Assembly (NCBI GenBank): GCA_964349045.1
Contig: CAYGFI010000025.1
Span: forward strand, 1 to 39,693
Length of the DNA: 39,693 nucleotides
Reading direction: 5' to 3'
Source of the DNA: JACJXF01 sp964349045
Lineage (GTDB): Bacteria > Bacteroidota > Bacteroidia > Bacteroidales > GCA-2748055
Positions 25,630-33,885 of the stretch are shown one piece after another. A program made the position numbers and the translations under genes. Position 1 is the first letter of the stretch; the number at the start of each line of letters is the position of its first letter. A model generated the notes under the pieces. That model did no database searches and had not been told where the DNA came from. It worked only from the letters and a program-made list of their open reading frames with translations.

Positions 25630-27324
25630 TTAAAAAAATACAAGCCTGCTTAACACCTGATGTTCCGATTTAACTTTAAGAATGTAAATACCATGAAACA
25701 TAGGCCCACCAATAGTTCCTGTGTTCCCGATGAAAATCTTTTCCTGAACTTTTCTTCCGGAGAGATCAAAAAGATCAGCAAAAAACACTTCGGATTCATC
25801 ATCTATCAATTCAATAATGATTTCATGATTTCCGGGAACGGTCTTTACCCGTATTTCTGAATGAATCGGGATAAGCCTTATATCGAGTTCAGTACGCTGG
25901 TTTTTAGTTACACCTGAGACAATGGTTTTCGGCCGATATCCATTGGCAGTGATCTGTAAATTATAATTTCCTTCAGGCAGATAGCGGAAAAATTTTCCGG
26001 TAGCTGCATGGCTGTAAACATGCGATTCATGTGTATCATACCCGGGGATTTCAACTTTAGCGGCAACAGACTCCATTTCAGAACTGTCACTTATAGTCCC
26101 AAAGATCCCGTCTCCAGCCTTTTCAATCAGATTAATTAGAGCGCTATGATTTTTAACCCAAAACCCGGGAATTTGTGAAACGTCAGGAAGCTTTATTTCA
26201 GATAATTCAATTGTCAGTTCCCTTCCCCTTAAATTATAGGTAACAAAATCCTGCCTCCCCCCGGAAATCCTGTACCAGACTGATCCGAACACATACCCTT
26301 CAGGATATAGCCGGAGGTATGAAGGATCGATACTGCGGGCAAAATCAACATAATCGCGACAAATCTCAATGAACCAATCATTATCTGCATGTATACGCTC
26401 ATTTGGGTACCAGGAATCCCACGGGTAATTCAGAACTTCCGCACCGGTATGAAAATTAGCTGATAATGAAGGTGAATATTTTTCCATGTATTTTACCATT
26501 TCAAGATTCTCTTTCTGCAAACCTGAGTATGTATAACTCATTCCCAGCCTCACATCATGGAAATTGCGGTTCAGGTCATTGATTCCATTTGCAGGAGGTT
26601 TAAGTGTACCCCGTATTGCACCATACAGACTGGTATCACTAAGGAAATATGTGCCATCAGGATTAGCTAACGGATTTATAATAACAACAAGATCATCAAG
26701 AATTGAAGCAATCTGCGTGGACTCAACTGAATTCTTCAAAATATCATTGATCAGCATAAGCATCAGTGAATACCCGACTACCTCATCCCCATGCATAGTA
26801 GAGGAATAAAATACCAGTGGCCTGTCCCCTTCAATGTAATTTCCTTTCTCTATTCGCGCAGCAAGAATCAACTTCCCGCCAACCGAATACCCAATGGTAT
26901 CGATCTTGCACAATTCAGGATAATCATCCCTGAACTGCCGCATCAGATCAAGATACTGCTGATATGTGGGATATCCCTGTCCGGATAAAACCTCATCCAG
27001 GCTGACGGCCATTCGTACCGGGGCCAGCATCGATGGAGCAGTAAAAACCCTGAATTCAATTCCCGCATCGGTTATCATCCTGAACTGTTCAGAATTAATA
27101 TAGAAATAAATAAGGGAATCGGTTTGTTTGTCGGGTGTAAGGTCCGGTATTCCGGCAAGAAAAGATTTTCGGACATTTGCAGATAAGGCAATATAGGCCT
27201 CACCCCGGGTGGAAAGGATTGATTCAACGCGGAGTTTTGTACTATCCGGAAGCAGGTTTTGCGGGAAGGCAATGCCCGGAATGAACAAAAAAACCTGTAA
27301 GGATATTTGGGATAACCATCGCAT
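25630..27324 (-). CDS. exported M14-family zinc carboxypeptidase with type IX sorting domain
   Basis: A 564-residue secreted peptidase. A signal peptide (about 1-21, VFLFIPGIAFPQ) is followed by a prodomain-like part and the M14 catalytic domain (about 117-410): zinc ligands His178 and Glu181 in STMHGDEVVGY, LNRNF, the third ligand in SANFHTGAEV, and the catalytic Glu in LTIELSEIKLP. Then comes a carboxypeptidase regulatory-like beta-sandwich (GIFGTISDSS to LDIRLIP). The last 75 residues (LFDLSGRKVQEK, then GIYILKVKSE and LSRLVFF) fit a type A type IX sorting domain, so the protein should be exported through the gliding-linked secretion system and cleaved or anchored. A 46-base gap separates it from ychF upstream. 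Confidence 0.9.
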   Translation of the reverse strand: MRWLSQISLQVFLFIPGIAFPQNLLPDSTKLRVESILSTRGEAYIALSANVRKSFLAGIPDLTPDKQTDSLIYFYINSEQFRMITDAGIEFRVFTAPSMLAPVRMAVSLDEVLSGQGYPTYQQYLDLMRQFRDDYPELCKIDTIGYSVGGKLILAARIEKGNYIEGDRPLVFYSSTMHGDEVVGYSLMLMLINDILKNSVESTQIASILDDLVVIINPLANPDGTYFLSDTSLYGAIRGTLKPPANGINDLNRNFHDVRLGMSYTYSGLQKENLEMVKYMEKYSPSLSANFHTGAEVLNYPWDSWYPNERIHADNDWFIEICRDYVDFARSIDPSYLRLYPEGYVFGSVWYRISGGRQDFVTYNLRGRELTIELSEIKLPDVSQIPGFWVKNHSALINLIEKAGDGIFGTISDSSEMESVAAKVEIPGYDTHESHVYSHAATGKFFRYLPEGNYNLQITANGYRPKTIVSGVTKNQRTELDIRLIPIHSEIRVKTVPGNHEIIIELIDDESEVFFADLFDLSGRKVQEKIFIGNTGTIGGPMFHGIYILKVKSEHQVLSRLVFF

Positions 27325-27370
27325 CTGTTAGTCCTTTTCACATGATTTAATGGCTAAAGATAGGGCGTAA

Positions 27371-28468
27371 TTAAACATTAAACCTTATATGCAAAATATC
27401 TCCATCACCAACAACATAATTCTTCCCCTCAATCCCGAGTTTTCCGGCTTCCTTGCAGGCATGCTCCGAACCCAGCTTAACGTAATCTTCATATTTCATC
27501 ACTTCAGCGCGGATGAATCCTCTTTCAAGATCACTGTGGATCACCCCAGCGGCCTTGGGAGCTGTCATTCCTTTACGAATGGTCCATGCTCTTACTTCCT
27601 TGGGACCGACAGTGAAAAAAGCCTGTAAATTCAACAAGGAATAAGCCGATCGTATCAGTTTATTCACCCCGGGTTCTTTTAAACCCAGATCCTGCAAAAA
27701 GGCCAGCCGGTCCTGTTCGTCCTCCAGTTCCGATATTTCCGCTTCCAGTCCCGCCGCGATCACCAGGACTTCTGTTTCTTCATTTTTAACGGCTTCTTTA
27801 ACAGCATCAACATATTTATTCCCGTTAATGGCCGATTTTTCATCTACATTACAGACGTACAATACAGGTTTCCCGGTCAGCAGAAAAAGATCCTCGATAT
27901 ATTTTTTATCATCCCTGGAAACATTGGCTGTACGCGCCGACTGGAAGTTTTCAAAATGTTCCTTATAAACGTTCAGTACCTCAACTCCTTTTCTGGCATC
28001 TTTATCCCCTGTTTTAGCGGCTCTTTCCAGTTTCTGAATTTTTTTTTCAACCGAATCAAGGTCTTTTATCTGCAGTTCCAGATCAACGGTTTCCTTATCT
28101 CTAACAGGGTTCACACTTCCTTCAATATGAGCAAGATTATCATCATCAAAGCAACGCAACACATGTATCAGAGCATCGGTATTCCGTATATCAGCCAGAA
28201 ATTTATTACCAATCCCCTCCCCTGTACTCGAACCCCTGGTAAGACCAGGAATATCAAGTATTTCAACTGTTGCCGGAACAAGCTTCGCGGGCTTTTCCAT
28301 ATCATTCAGCACATTTAATCTCTGATCCGGAACGTTAACAATCCCGATATTGGATTTATTGGAACTGAACGCAAAATTGCTCGATTCCGCTTTGGTGTTC
28401 GATAAGCAATTGAAAAGCGTAGTTTTTCCCGTGTTGGTTATCCCGATAATACCACATTGCAGACCCAT
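27371..28468 (-). CDS. ychF: YchF/OLA1-type P-loop ATPase
   Basis: A ribosome-associated Obg-like ATPase of 365 residues. The Walker A is GITNTGKT; the usual YchF form is GLPNVGKS. G3 is DIPGL, and the G4 region reads CNVDEK, the altered motif that gives ATP rather than GTP specificity in this family. A central coiled coil (about 130-175) and a C-terminal TGS domain (RAWTIRKGMTAPKAAGVIH, ending GDGDILHIRFNV) are complete. The start at 28468 gives MGLQCGIIG. Confidence 0.93.
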   Translation of the reverse strand: MGLQCGIIGITNTGKTTLFNCLSNTKAESSNFAFSSNKSNIGIVNVPDQRLNVLNDMEKPAKLVPATVEILDIPGLTRGSSTGEGIGNKFLADIRNTDALIHVLRCFDDDNLAHIEGSVNPVRDKETVDLELQIKDLDSVEKKIQKLERAAKTGDKDARKGVEVLNVYKEHFENFQSARTANVSRDDKKYIEDLFLLTGKPVLYVCNVDEKSAINGNKYVDAVKEAVKNEETEVLVIAAGLEAEISELEDEQDRLAFLQDLGLKEPGVNKLIRSAYSLLNLQAFFTVGPKEVRAWTIRKGMTAPKAAGVIHSDLERGFIRAEVMKYEDYVKLGSEHACKEAGKLGIEGKNYVVGDGDILHIRFNV

Positions 28469-28641
28469 AGTTCAGTTTTTTACTTTTTCAAGTGAACATT
28501 TGGTACTATCCCTCAATTAAAAGAAGGTTTACCTAAAGACTCAAAACATCCAAAGTTAGTAATTATTTGCATCCCTTTTTCTTTGCATCCTTTGCTCCCT
28601 TTAGCGAAACATATAAAGATGTTACTGATTCAACCAAGTAT

Positions 28642-28986
28642 TCAGAAAGGAGTATTCAATGTGAAAACAATTTGGGAATATGCTGAAAATATACCGAATC
28701 CGTTAATTTCCTGCAGATCTTTATTCAATTGAATTTCCAACTCTTTTGTCTGATACCCAACATAACTGAAAAAGAGACTTCGATCACCGGCTGTTAAAGA
28801 AATGCTGAAAAACCCATAGGAATTTGATACCGTGCCAGTAAGGTCCGCTTGACTAAATACATTTGCTCCGATAAGTTTTTCCCTTGTAGCGGTATCCTCG
28901 ATATAACCACTAATGGTAAATTTTTGACTGAATACAATTGCGCCGGTAAGAAGGAGGATAGAAAAAACAAGATTTAGTCTCTTCAT
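28642..28986 (-). pseudogene. N-terminal remnant of a TonB-dependent receptor
   Basis: A 114-residue frame from the ATG at 28986. It has a signal peptide (RLNLVFSILLLTGAIVFSQ) followed by the carboxypeptidase-regulatory-like domain that opens SusC/RagA-type receptors (FTISGYIEDTATREKLIGAN, GTVSNSYGFFSISL, FFSYVGYQTKELEI). The protein then stops about 30 residues later, with no plug domain or barrel, and no receptor-like sequence follows before ychF. The reading runs off into non-family residues (SAYSQIVFTLNTPF). It is best read as a truncated receptor gene. A short single-domain exported protein is a less likely alternative. Confidence 0.65.
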
Positions 28987-29276
28987 AATCTGCTGGGAAA
29001 AACTAAAAACGCAGGCTTTCAAAAGATTATTGCGTTTTTATGGTATATATTTCGGATATTATACTCATTGCTATATCTTTCTCCCAGAAGCGTTTGAAGC
29101 AAACAATCTGTATAATCTTTATCTATCCCGTTGCACAAAACTTTAAAAATGATGCCGCAGATTCATAGATAACACTAAAATAAATATGTCCTATTAAAGA
29201 TAAAATACTAATTTTGGTGTCTTAAAAATTTATGATGATATCATATATTGAATTCTAAATTCTAAATTTATTTAAC

Positions 29277-31322
29277 ATGAGTGATTCAATAATTAGCAGA
29301 GCCGCCGACAACATCAGGATCCTGGCCGCCTCAATGGTCGAAAAAGCTAAATCGGGCCATCCCGGCGGGGCAATGGGTGGGGCTGATTTCATCAATATTT
29401 TATATTCCGGTTATCTTAATTTTGATCCTTCGGATATGCAGTGGGCTCACCGCGACCGGTTCTTTCTCGATCCGGGACATATGTCGCCCATGCTCTATTC
29501 TGTACTTACACTCTTGGAAAAATACTCCATGGAGGACCTTAAGAACTTCCGGCAATGGGGCAGCCCTACCCCCGGTCACCCGGAAGTTGATGTTAAACGC
29601 GGAGTTGAGAACACCTCGGGCCCATTAGGCCAGGGTCACACCATGGCCGTTGGAGCAGCTATCACCGAACGCTTCCTGGTGAGCCGTTTTGGCAAGTGGA
29701 TGGCGCATAAAACCTATACTTTTATTTCCGATGGAGGCGTTCAGGAAGAAATCTCCCAGGGAGCAGGCCGCCTGGCCGGATTCCTTGGACTGAGCAACCT
29801 GATCATGTTCTATGATTCAAACGACATTCAGTTATCGACAAAAACAGAAGAGGTAACCAACGAAGATACAGCAGCCAAATACAAGGCCTGGGGCTGGAGT
29901 GTTATTACCATCGATGGGAACAACGAAGCACAGATCAGGAAAGCCCTCAATGCTGCACAGCTTGAAGAAGAAAAACCCACTCTTATCATTGGGAAAACCA
30001 TCATGGGAAAAGGTGCACTGACATCAACCGGTGAAAATTTTGAACGAAAGACCTCAACACATGGCATGCCGCTTGGCGAAGCAGGCGCTTCTTTCAAAAA
30101 ATCAATTGAGAACCTGGGAGGAAATCCTTCTGATCCGTTTCACATTTTCCCTGAAGTAGCTGAATTCTATAAAGAGGTTCTTGAGAATAAAAAGAAAACG
30201 GCTGCCGTCAAAAAAGCCGAAGAAAAACTCTGGAGACAGGCAAACCCTGCCCTGGCTGCAAAACTTGATTTTTTCCTGAGCGGTGAAGTTCCTGCAATCG
30301 ATTTTGCTACCATCCAGCAAAAGGAAAATATCGCTACCCGTGCTGCATCATCTGCTGTACTGGGAGTATTCGCGCAGAAAATCGAGAATATGATCGTTTC
30401 CTCAGCCGACCTTTCCAATTCCGACAAAACCGATGGGTTCCTGAAACACACAAAAGCGTTCCGCAAAGGTGATTTTTCAGGAGCATTCCTTCAGGCCGGC
30501 GTTTCGGAGCTTACTATGGCTGCCATTGCAAATGGTATGGCTCTTCACGCGGGAGTTATCCCGGTTTGCGCCACTTTCTTTGTTTTCTCCGATTATATGA
30601 AGCCGGCAGTACGACTCGCCGCCCTGATGGAACTTCCAGTTAAATATGTATGGACTCATGATGCCTTCCGGGTGGGTGAAGACGGCCCCACTCACCAGCC
30701 TGTTGAGCAGGAAGCCCAGATACGACTCATGGAACACATCAAAAACCATCACGGAGACCGCTCCATGCTGGTTCTTCGTCCCGCTGACGCCCCCGAAACA
30801 ACCGTTGCCTGGCAGATGGCCCTCGAGAATACGGAAACCCCAACCGCGCTTATCCTTTCCCGGCAGAATATTAAAAATTTACCCGCGACAGTCGGAGCCG
30901 ACCGTTATTCCGCTGCTCTGAATGCACAAAAAGGAGCCTACATCGTGAAAAAATGTGAGAACATTCCCGATCTGATTATGGTTGCAAGTGGTTCAGAGGT
31001 AGCAACCCTGATAGCAGCAGCCCCTATAATGGAGGAACAAAAGAAAATGAATATCCAGATCGTTTCTGCAATTTCCGAGGGATTGTTCCGCGACCAGGAC
31101 CCTGCATACCAGCGCGAAGTGCTGCCCCCGAATATTCCTACCATCGGACTTACGGCAGGTTTGCCGGTTACATTAGCCGGACTGGTTGGAACAAGAGGAA
31201 TGGTAATCGGTATGGAGAGTTTTGGATTTTCAGCTCCCTATACTGTGCTGGACGAAAAACTTGGATTTTCACCTGAAAGCGTAGCGAAGAAAGCATTGGG
31301 GTTCGTGGAAAATAAAAAATAA
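29277..31322 (+). CDS. tkt: transketolase
   Basis: Thiamine diphosphate enzyme of the pentose phosphate pathway, 681 residues, cytoplasmic. Motifs include KSGHPGGAMGGADF near the start, the diphosphate-binding region SDGGVQEEISQGAGRLAG ending in YDSND (usual GDG becomes SDG), and the pyrimidine-domain signature EDGPTHQPVEQ. The C-terminal domain is complete. Base composition is clearly richer in G+C than the flanks (a hand count of one 60-base row gave 63 percent), in keeping with a highly expressed gene. Upstream, 290 bases hold no gene, only AT-rich sequence with a small aattcta tandem just before the ATG. Confidence 0.96.
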   Translation: MSDSIISRAADNIRILAASMVEKAKSGHPGGAMGGADFINILYSGYLNFDPSDMQWAHRDRFFLDPGHMSPMLYSVLTLLEKYSMEDLKNFRQWGSPTPGHPEVDVKRGVENTSGPLGQGHTMAVGAAITERFLVSRFGKWMAHKTYTFISDGGVQEEISQGAGRLAGFLGLSNLIMFYDSNDIQLSTKTEEVTNEDTAAKYKAWGWSVITIDGNNEAQIRKALNAAQLEEEKPTLIIGKTIMGKGALTSTGENFERKTSTHGMPLGEAGASFKKSIENLGGNPSDPFHIFPEVAEFYKEVLENKKKTAAVKKAEEKLWRQANPALAAKLDFFLSGEVPAIDFATIQQKENIATRAASSAVLGVFAQKIENMIVSSADLSNSDKTDGFLKHTKAFRKGDFSGAFLQAGVSELTMAAIANGMALHAGVIPVCATFFVFSDYMKPAVRLAALMELPVKYVWTHDAFRVGEDGPTHQPVEQEAQIRLMEHIKNHHGDRSMLVLRPADAPETTVAWQMALENTETPTALILSRQNIKNLPATVGADRYSAALNAQKGAYIVKKCENIPDLIMVASGSEVATLIAAAPIMEEQKKMNIQIVSAISEGLFRDQDPAYQREVLPPNIPTIGLTAGLPVTLAGLVGTRGMVIGMESFGFSAPYTVLDEKLGFSPESVAKKALGFVENKK

Positions 31323-31656
31323 CCGCCTGGATTAAGCTGATTTAAGGATTACCGGGATTAAGATCATTAAAGGAGGGAACAGGATTGAATAACTTCTATG
31401 AAATTTTATTAATTTTGCATATCGTTTGACTCATTTACTCTTTTCTTTAATAGTTTTCAAAGAGTGCTGCAAAGGCTATGATCTTTGCGGCACTTCGTGT
31501 TTTCTTTCCGGCTCTCTGCGGTAAAGAAATTCTATTTGTCTGCCGGTAAAAACTGTAATATGTTAAAAACTTGTATCATAAGGCAAAAAAATACAGCTCA
31601 ATAAACCTTAATTTTATTCGTTATTTGAGAAAAAGTCTCTCCAAATAAATGGATAA
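31323..31656. other. intergenic region with a widespread-looking tgcgg repeat fragment
   Basis: A 334-base gap. It contains ctttgcggcacttcgtgttt (31483-31502), followed by ctctgcggtaaagaaatt (31513-31530), a sequence style that recurs between genes in many Bacteroidetes. A related piece, ctttgcatcctttgctccct, is at 28581-28600. No gene or terminator was found. The promoter of the following gene should lie here, but I see no clear TAnnTTTG. Confidence 0.45.
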
Positions 31657-33063
31657 ATGCCAGGAAAAAAAAATAACAGAATTCTCTATATTCTGATTCC
31701 CTTAATAGCCGCAGGACTTTTTGCCCATTCAAATTTGCATGCTCAGGACCCTATTCCTCTCAAAAGTAATACCCTAACCCGGATCCTTTTCATTTTCGAT
31801 GCGTCCCAGAGTATGTCCGGAACCTGGGAAAGCGATAACAAAATAAATATTGCGAGGAACATTTTGATTGACCTTGTTGATAGTCTTCAACACGTGGAAA
31901 ATGTTGAACTGGCATTACGGGTTTATGGTCATCAAAGTCCTGTTCCACCGCAGGATTGCAGCGATACCAAGCTGGAGGTGCCCTTTGGTTCCGATAACGC
32001 GTCGAGGATCCGTCAGAAGTTAAAATTTATAACTCCCAAAGGCACAACCCCGATCGCACGTTCACTGGAACTGGCACAGAGTGATTTCCCCGGGTGCGAA
32101 AATTGCAGAAATATTATATTATTGATCACCGATGGAATTGAGGCCTGTGATGGCGATCCTTGCGCTGTCTCCCTCGAATTGCAAAAAAAAGGTATCATTT
32201 TAAAACCTTTTATTATCGGGATTGGCCTTGACCCGGGATTTCACGAGACATTCGACTGCCTGGGATACTATTTTAACGCTCAGAATGAAGATAAGTTTAA
32301 GGAAATTCTGGGTGTTGTGATTTCCCAGGTATTGAATACCACCACTACCCAGGTTAACCTTCTTGACCAAAAAGGATTTCCAACCGAGACCAATGTCAAT
32401 ATGACATTCTATGATAGCTTCTCGGATAAAATAAAATATAATTTCGTTCATACCTTCAATCACAAAGGCAACCCGGATACACTGTATATCGATCACCTGG
32501 TAAAGTACCGGTTGAAAATACATACCGTTCCACCTATTGAAAAAGACAGTATTGAAATCATCCCCGGAAAACATACTATAATTGCCATAAACGCACCCCA
32601 GGGATACCTTCAGATTAAAACACCCAAAGGCAAACCCTATGATGGTTTATTAATAACCATGAGGAAAAGCGGAGAGATGCGAACCCTTGTAAACCAGGAG
32701 ATCGGAAAGCTTGAGAAATACCTCGTTGGTAAATATGATGTGGAGATCCCGGTAATCCCCAGGTTAATCATTAAGGATGTGGAAATTCTGCAAAGTCATA
32801 CCACAACCATTGAAGTTCCACAACCGGGTATTGTAACTTTTACAGGAAGTTCCAATGGCTTTGGTAGCCTTTATATTATGATCCCCAATGATCAGAAATG
32901 GGTTTATAACCTGAACCCGGCGCTCCGGCAGCAAACAATCTTACTTCAGCCAGGAATATACAGGCTGGTGTTCCGTTCTGCTACAAGCAAAAGTTCATCA
33001 TTTACCGTAGTAAAAAACTTTGAAGCAGAGGCCGGGAAAACAATGATCATCGAAATGAATTAG
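31657..33063 (+). CDS. exported von Willebrand factor A-domain protein
   Basis: A 468-residue protein with a signal peptide (RILYILIPLIAAGLFAHS, cleavage near LHAQ). The VWA domain spans about residues 40-225, with a complete metal-ion adhesion site: DASQS (DxSxS), TPIARSL (conserved Thr) and ITDGIEACDGDPC (Asp). About 240 further residues form beta-rich domains (FNHKGNPDTLYIDHLVKYRL, IPGKHTIIAINAPQGYLQI, NQEIGKLEKYLVGKYDVEIP) of no family I recognise. The domain order suggests a periplasmic or surface protein that binds a partner through a metal ion. It stands alone, with no partner gene nearby. Confidence 0.85.
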   Translation: MPGKKNNRILYILIPLIAAGLFAHSNLHAQDPIPLKSNTLTRILFIFDASQSMSGTWESDNKINIARNILIDLVDSLQHVENVELALRVYGHQSPVPPQDCSDTKLEVPFGSDNASRIRQKLKFITPKGTTPIARSLELAQSDFPGCENCRNIILLITDGIEACDGDPCAVSLELQKKGIILKPFIIGIGLDPGFHETFDCLGYYFNAQNEDKFKEILGVVISQVLNTTTTQVNLLDQKGFPTETNVNMTFYDSFSDKIKYNFVHTFNHKGNPDTLYIDHLVKYRLKIHTVPPIEKDSIEIIPGKHTIIAINAPQGYLQIKTPKGKPYDGLLITMRKSGEMRTLVNQEIGKLEKYLVGKYDVEIPVIPRLIIKDVEILQSHTTTIEVPQPGIVTFTGSSNGFGSLYIMIPNDQKWVYNLNPALRQQTILLQPGIYRLVFRSATSKSSSFTVVKNFEAEAGKTMIIEMN

Positions 33064-33262
33064 AGTTTTCACAGAACCAAAGCACAATTAAGCCTCTCTG
33101 TAACTGTATGGTCTGAAGATTGGAGCGCCTAAAGACTGCAGCACCAAAAGTTATTGAAGTCCGGATTACCGGTTATGAATTGATTTTATAGGGACATTGA
33201 TTTACCTAAGAAAGTTATAAGTTGCTTTTTACGCTCCGGTCGCTTCCCTGCACACCTCACTA

Positions 33263-33374
33263 CCCACTGTTCATTGCCTACTGCCCACTGTTCATTGCCC
33301 ATTGTTCATTGCCCATTGTTCATTGCCCACTGTTCATTGCCTACCGCCCACTGTTCATTGCCCACTGCCCACTA
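33263..33374. repeat. sixteen tandem 7-bp repeats
   Basis: Sixteen units of seven bases in perfect register with the pattern YYCAYTG: cccactg, ttcattg, cctactg, cccattg and variants, often alternating cccaYtg with ttcattg. The array ends three bases before the stop codon of the small minus-strand winged-helix gene (33378). The rest of the 314-base gap (33064-33262) shows nothing recognisable. Confidence 0.9.
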
Positions 33375-33377
33375 TTC

Positions 33378-33566
33378 CTAAGCCAGGGTAATCTTCAGTG
33401 AATTTTCCTTAAGCTTCAGAATCCCTTCTTCCTCCAGCTCTTTAACGAATTTGTAGCCCGACTTTGGGGAAACAGATATCTCCTTGATAATGTCCCCCAG
33501 ATATAAACTCCCTTTGTTTTCAAGAAGGGAGATTACCTTTTCCCTAAGTTGCATTTTCTCGTCCAT
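33378..33566 (-). CDS. small winged-helix DNA-binding protein
   Basis: A 62-residue protein from the ATG at 33566 (an in-frame ATG at 33605 would give 75). It reads as a single helix-turn-helix plus wing: LREKVISLLENKG, YLGDIIKEISVSPKSGYKFV, KELEEEGILKLKENSLKITL. This resembles a MarR/ArsR-like reader head without other domains. The shorter start is preferred because a weak promoter-like TATATTAT (33619-33612, minus strand) with a TTG about 20 bases upstream would start transcription near 33603. It is on the same strand as, and next downstream of, the tracrRNA. A role at the CRISPR locus is only a guess. Confidence 0.6.
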   Translation of the reverse strand: MDEKMQLREKVISLLENKGSLYLGDIIKEISVSPKSGYKFVKELEEEGILKLKENSLKITLA

Positions 33567-33769
33567 CTTTACTCCAATTAAATGTTGTAACTGCTTAAAC
33601 AGCATACGCTAATAATATACAAAATGTTTTATGGCGAGTCAAGTTTTTTACCTTAAAACCATAAAAAACCAACATGTTATGCAGCAAGTCTTTGAATTGG
33701 AAAATTTCCTCAGGGTATAATGTACTACAATAAATTTTTGATTTTTGGTTTAAAGTGCGTAATTTCCAT

Positions 33770-33800
33770 AAAAAAAAGCGATCCTCCATAGGAAGACCGC
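33770..33800 (-). terminator. intrinsic terminator of the tracrRNA
   Basis: A ten-pair hairpin (GCGGTCTTCC and GGAGGATCGC, two G-U pairs, loop TAT) at 33800-33778 is followed on the minus strand by eight T (33777-33770). It also serves as the last stem-loop of the guide RNA scaffold. Confidence 0.85.
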
Positions 33801-33850
33801 CTTAGATGTTTTCACAACGGAATAATCCTTATTGTGATTTGCTTCAAAAT
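33770..33850 (-). ncRNA. tracrRNA of the type II-C CRISPR system
   Basis: Minus-strand sequence upstream of cas9 reads, in order: an anti-repeat (ATTTTGAAGCAAATCACAA), the nexus TAAGGATTATTCCGTTGTG (stem GGA/TCC, plus CACAA/TTGTG), the linker AAAACATCTAA, then a terminator hairpin and eight T. The CACAATAAGG and GAAAACAT blocks closely resemble the Neisseria II-C tracrRNA core (ACAATAAGGCCGTCTGAAAA). The anti-repeat is complementary to a repeat starting TTGTGATTTGCTTCAAAAT, much like the 5' end of the long Bacteroidetes II-C repeats I know. Predicted length is about 80 nt, with the 5' end set by the promoter below. Confidence 0.85.
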
Positions 33851-33855
33851 GTATA

Positions 33856-33885
33856 CAAATCTATAAAATAAAATTAATATGTCAA
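33856..33885 (-). promoter_or_regulatory. promoter of the tracrRNA, overlapping the cas9 start
   Basis: TAGATTTG (33863-33856, minus strand) matches TAnnTTTG exactly. TTG at 33885-33883 lies 19 bases upstream, inside the first codons of cas9. Transcription would begin near 33850, at the first base of the anti-repeat. RNA polymerase bound here would cover the cas9 start codon and leader. Confidence 0.65.

Noticed and set aside
27371..28468. Unusual Walker A (GITNTGKT) in YchF as a broken or novel GTPase
   Set aside because: It still fits GxxxxGK[ST], the rest of the protein including the TGS domain is intact, and variation at this loop seems tolerated in the phylum.
29277..31322. Higher G+C of transketolase as a sign of recent transfer
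   Set aside because: Codon bias of a highly expressed housekeeping gene explains it, and the protein is of the usual Bacteroidetes type.
33595..33789. A 64-residue minus-strand frame upstream of cas9
   Set aside because: It runs through the tracrRNA terminator, has no family features, and is explained by the RNA gene.
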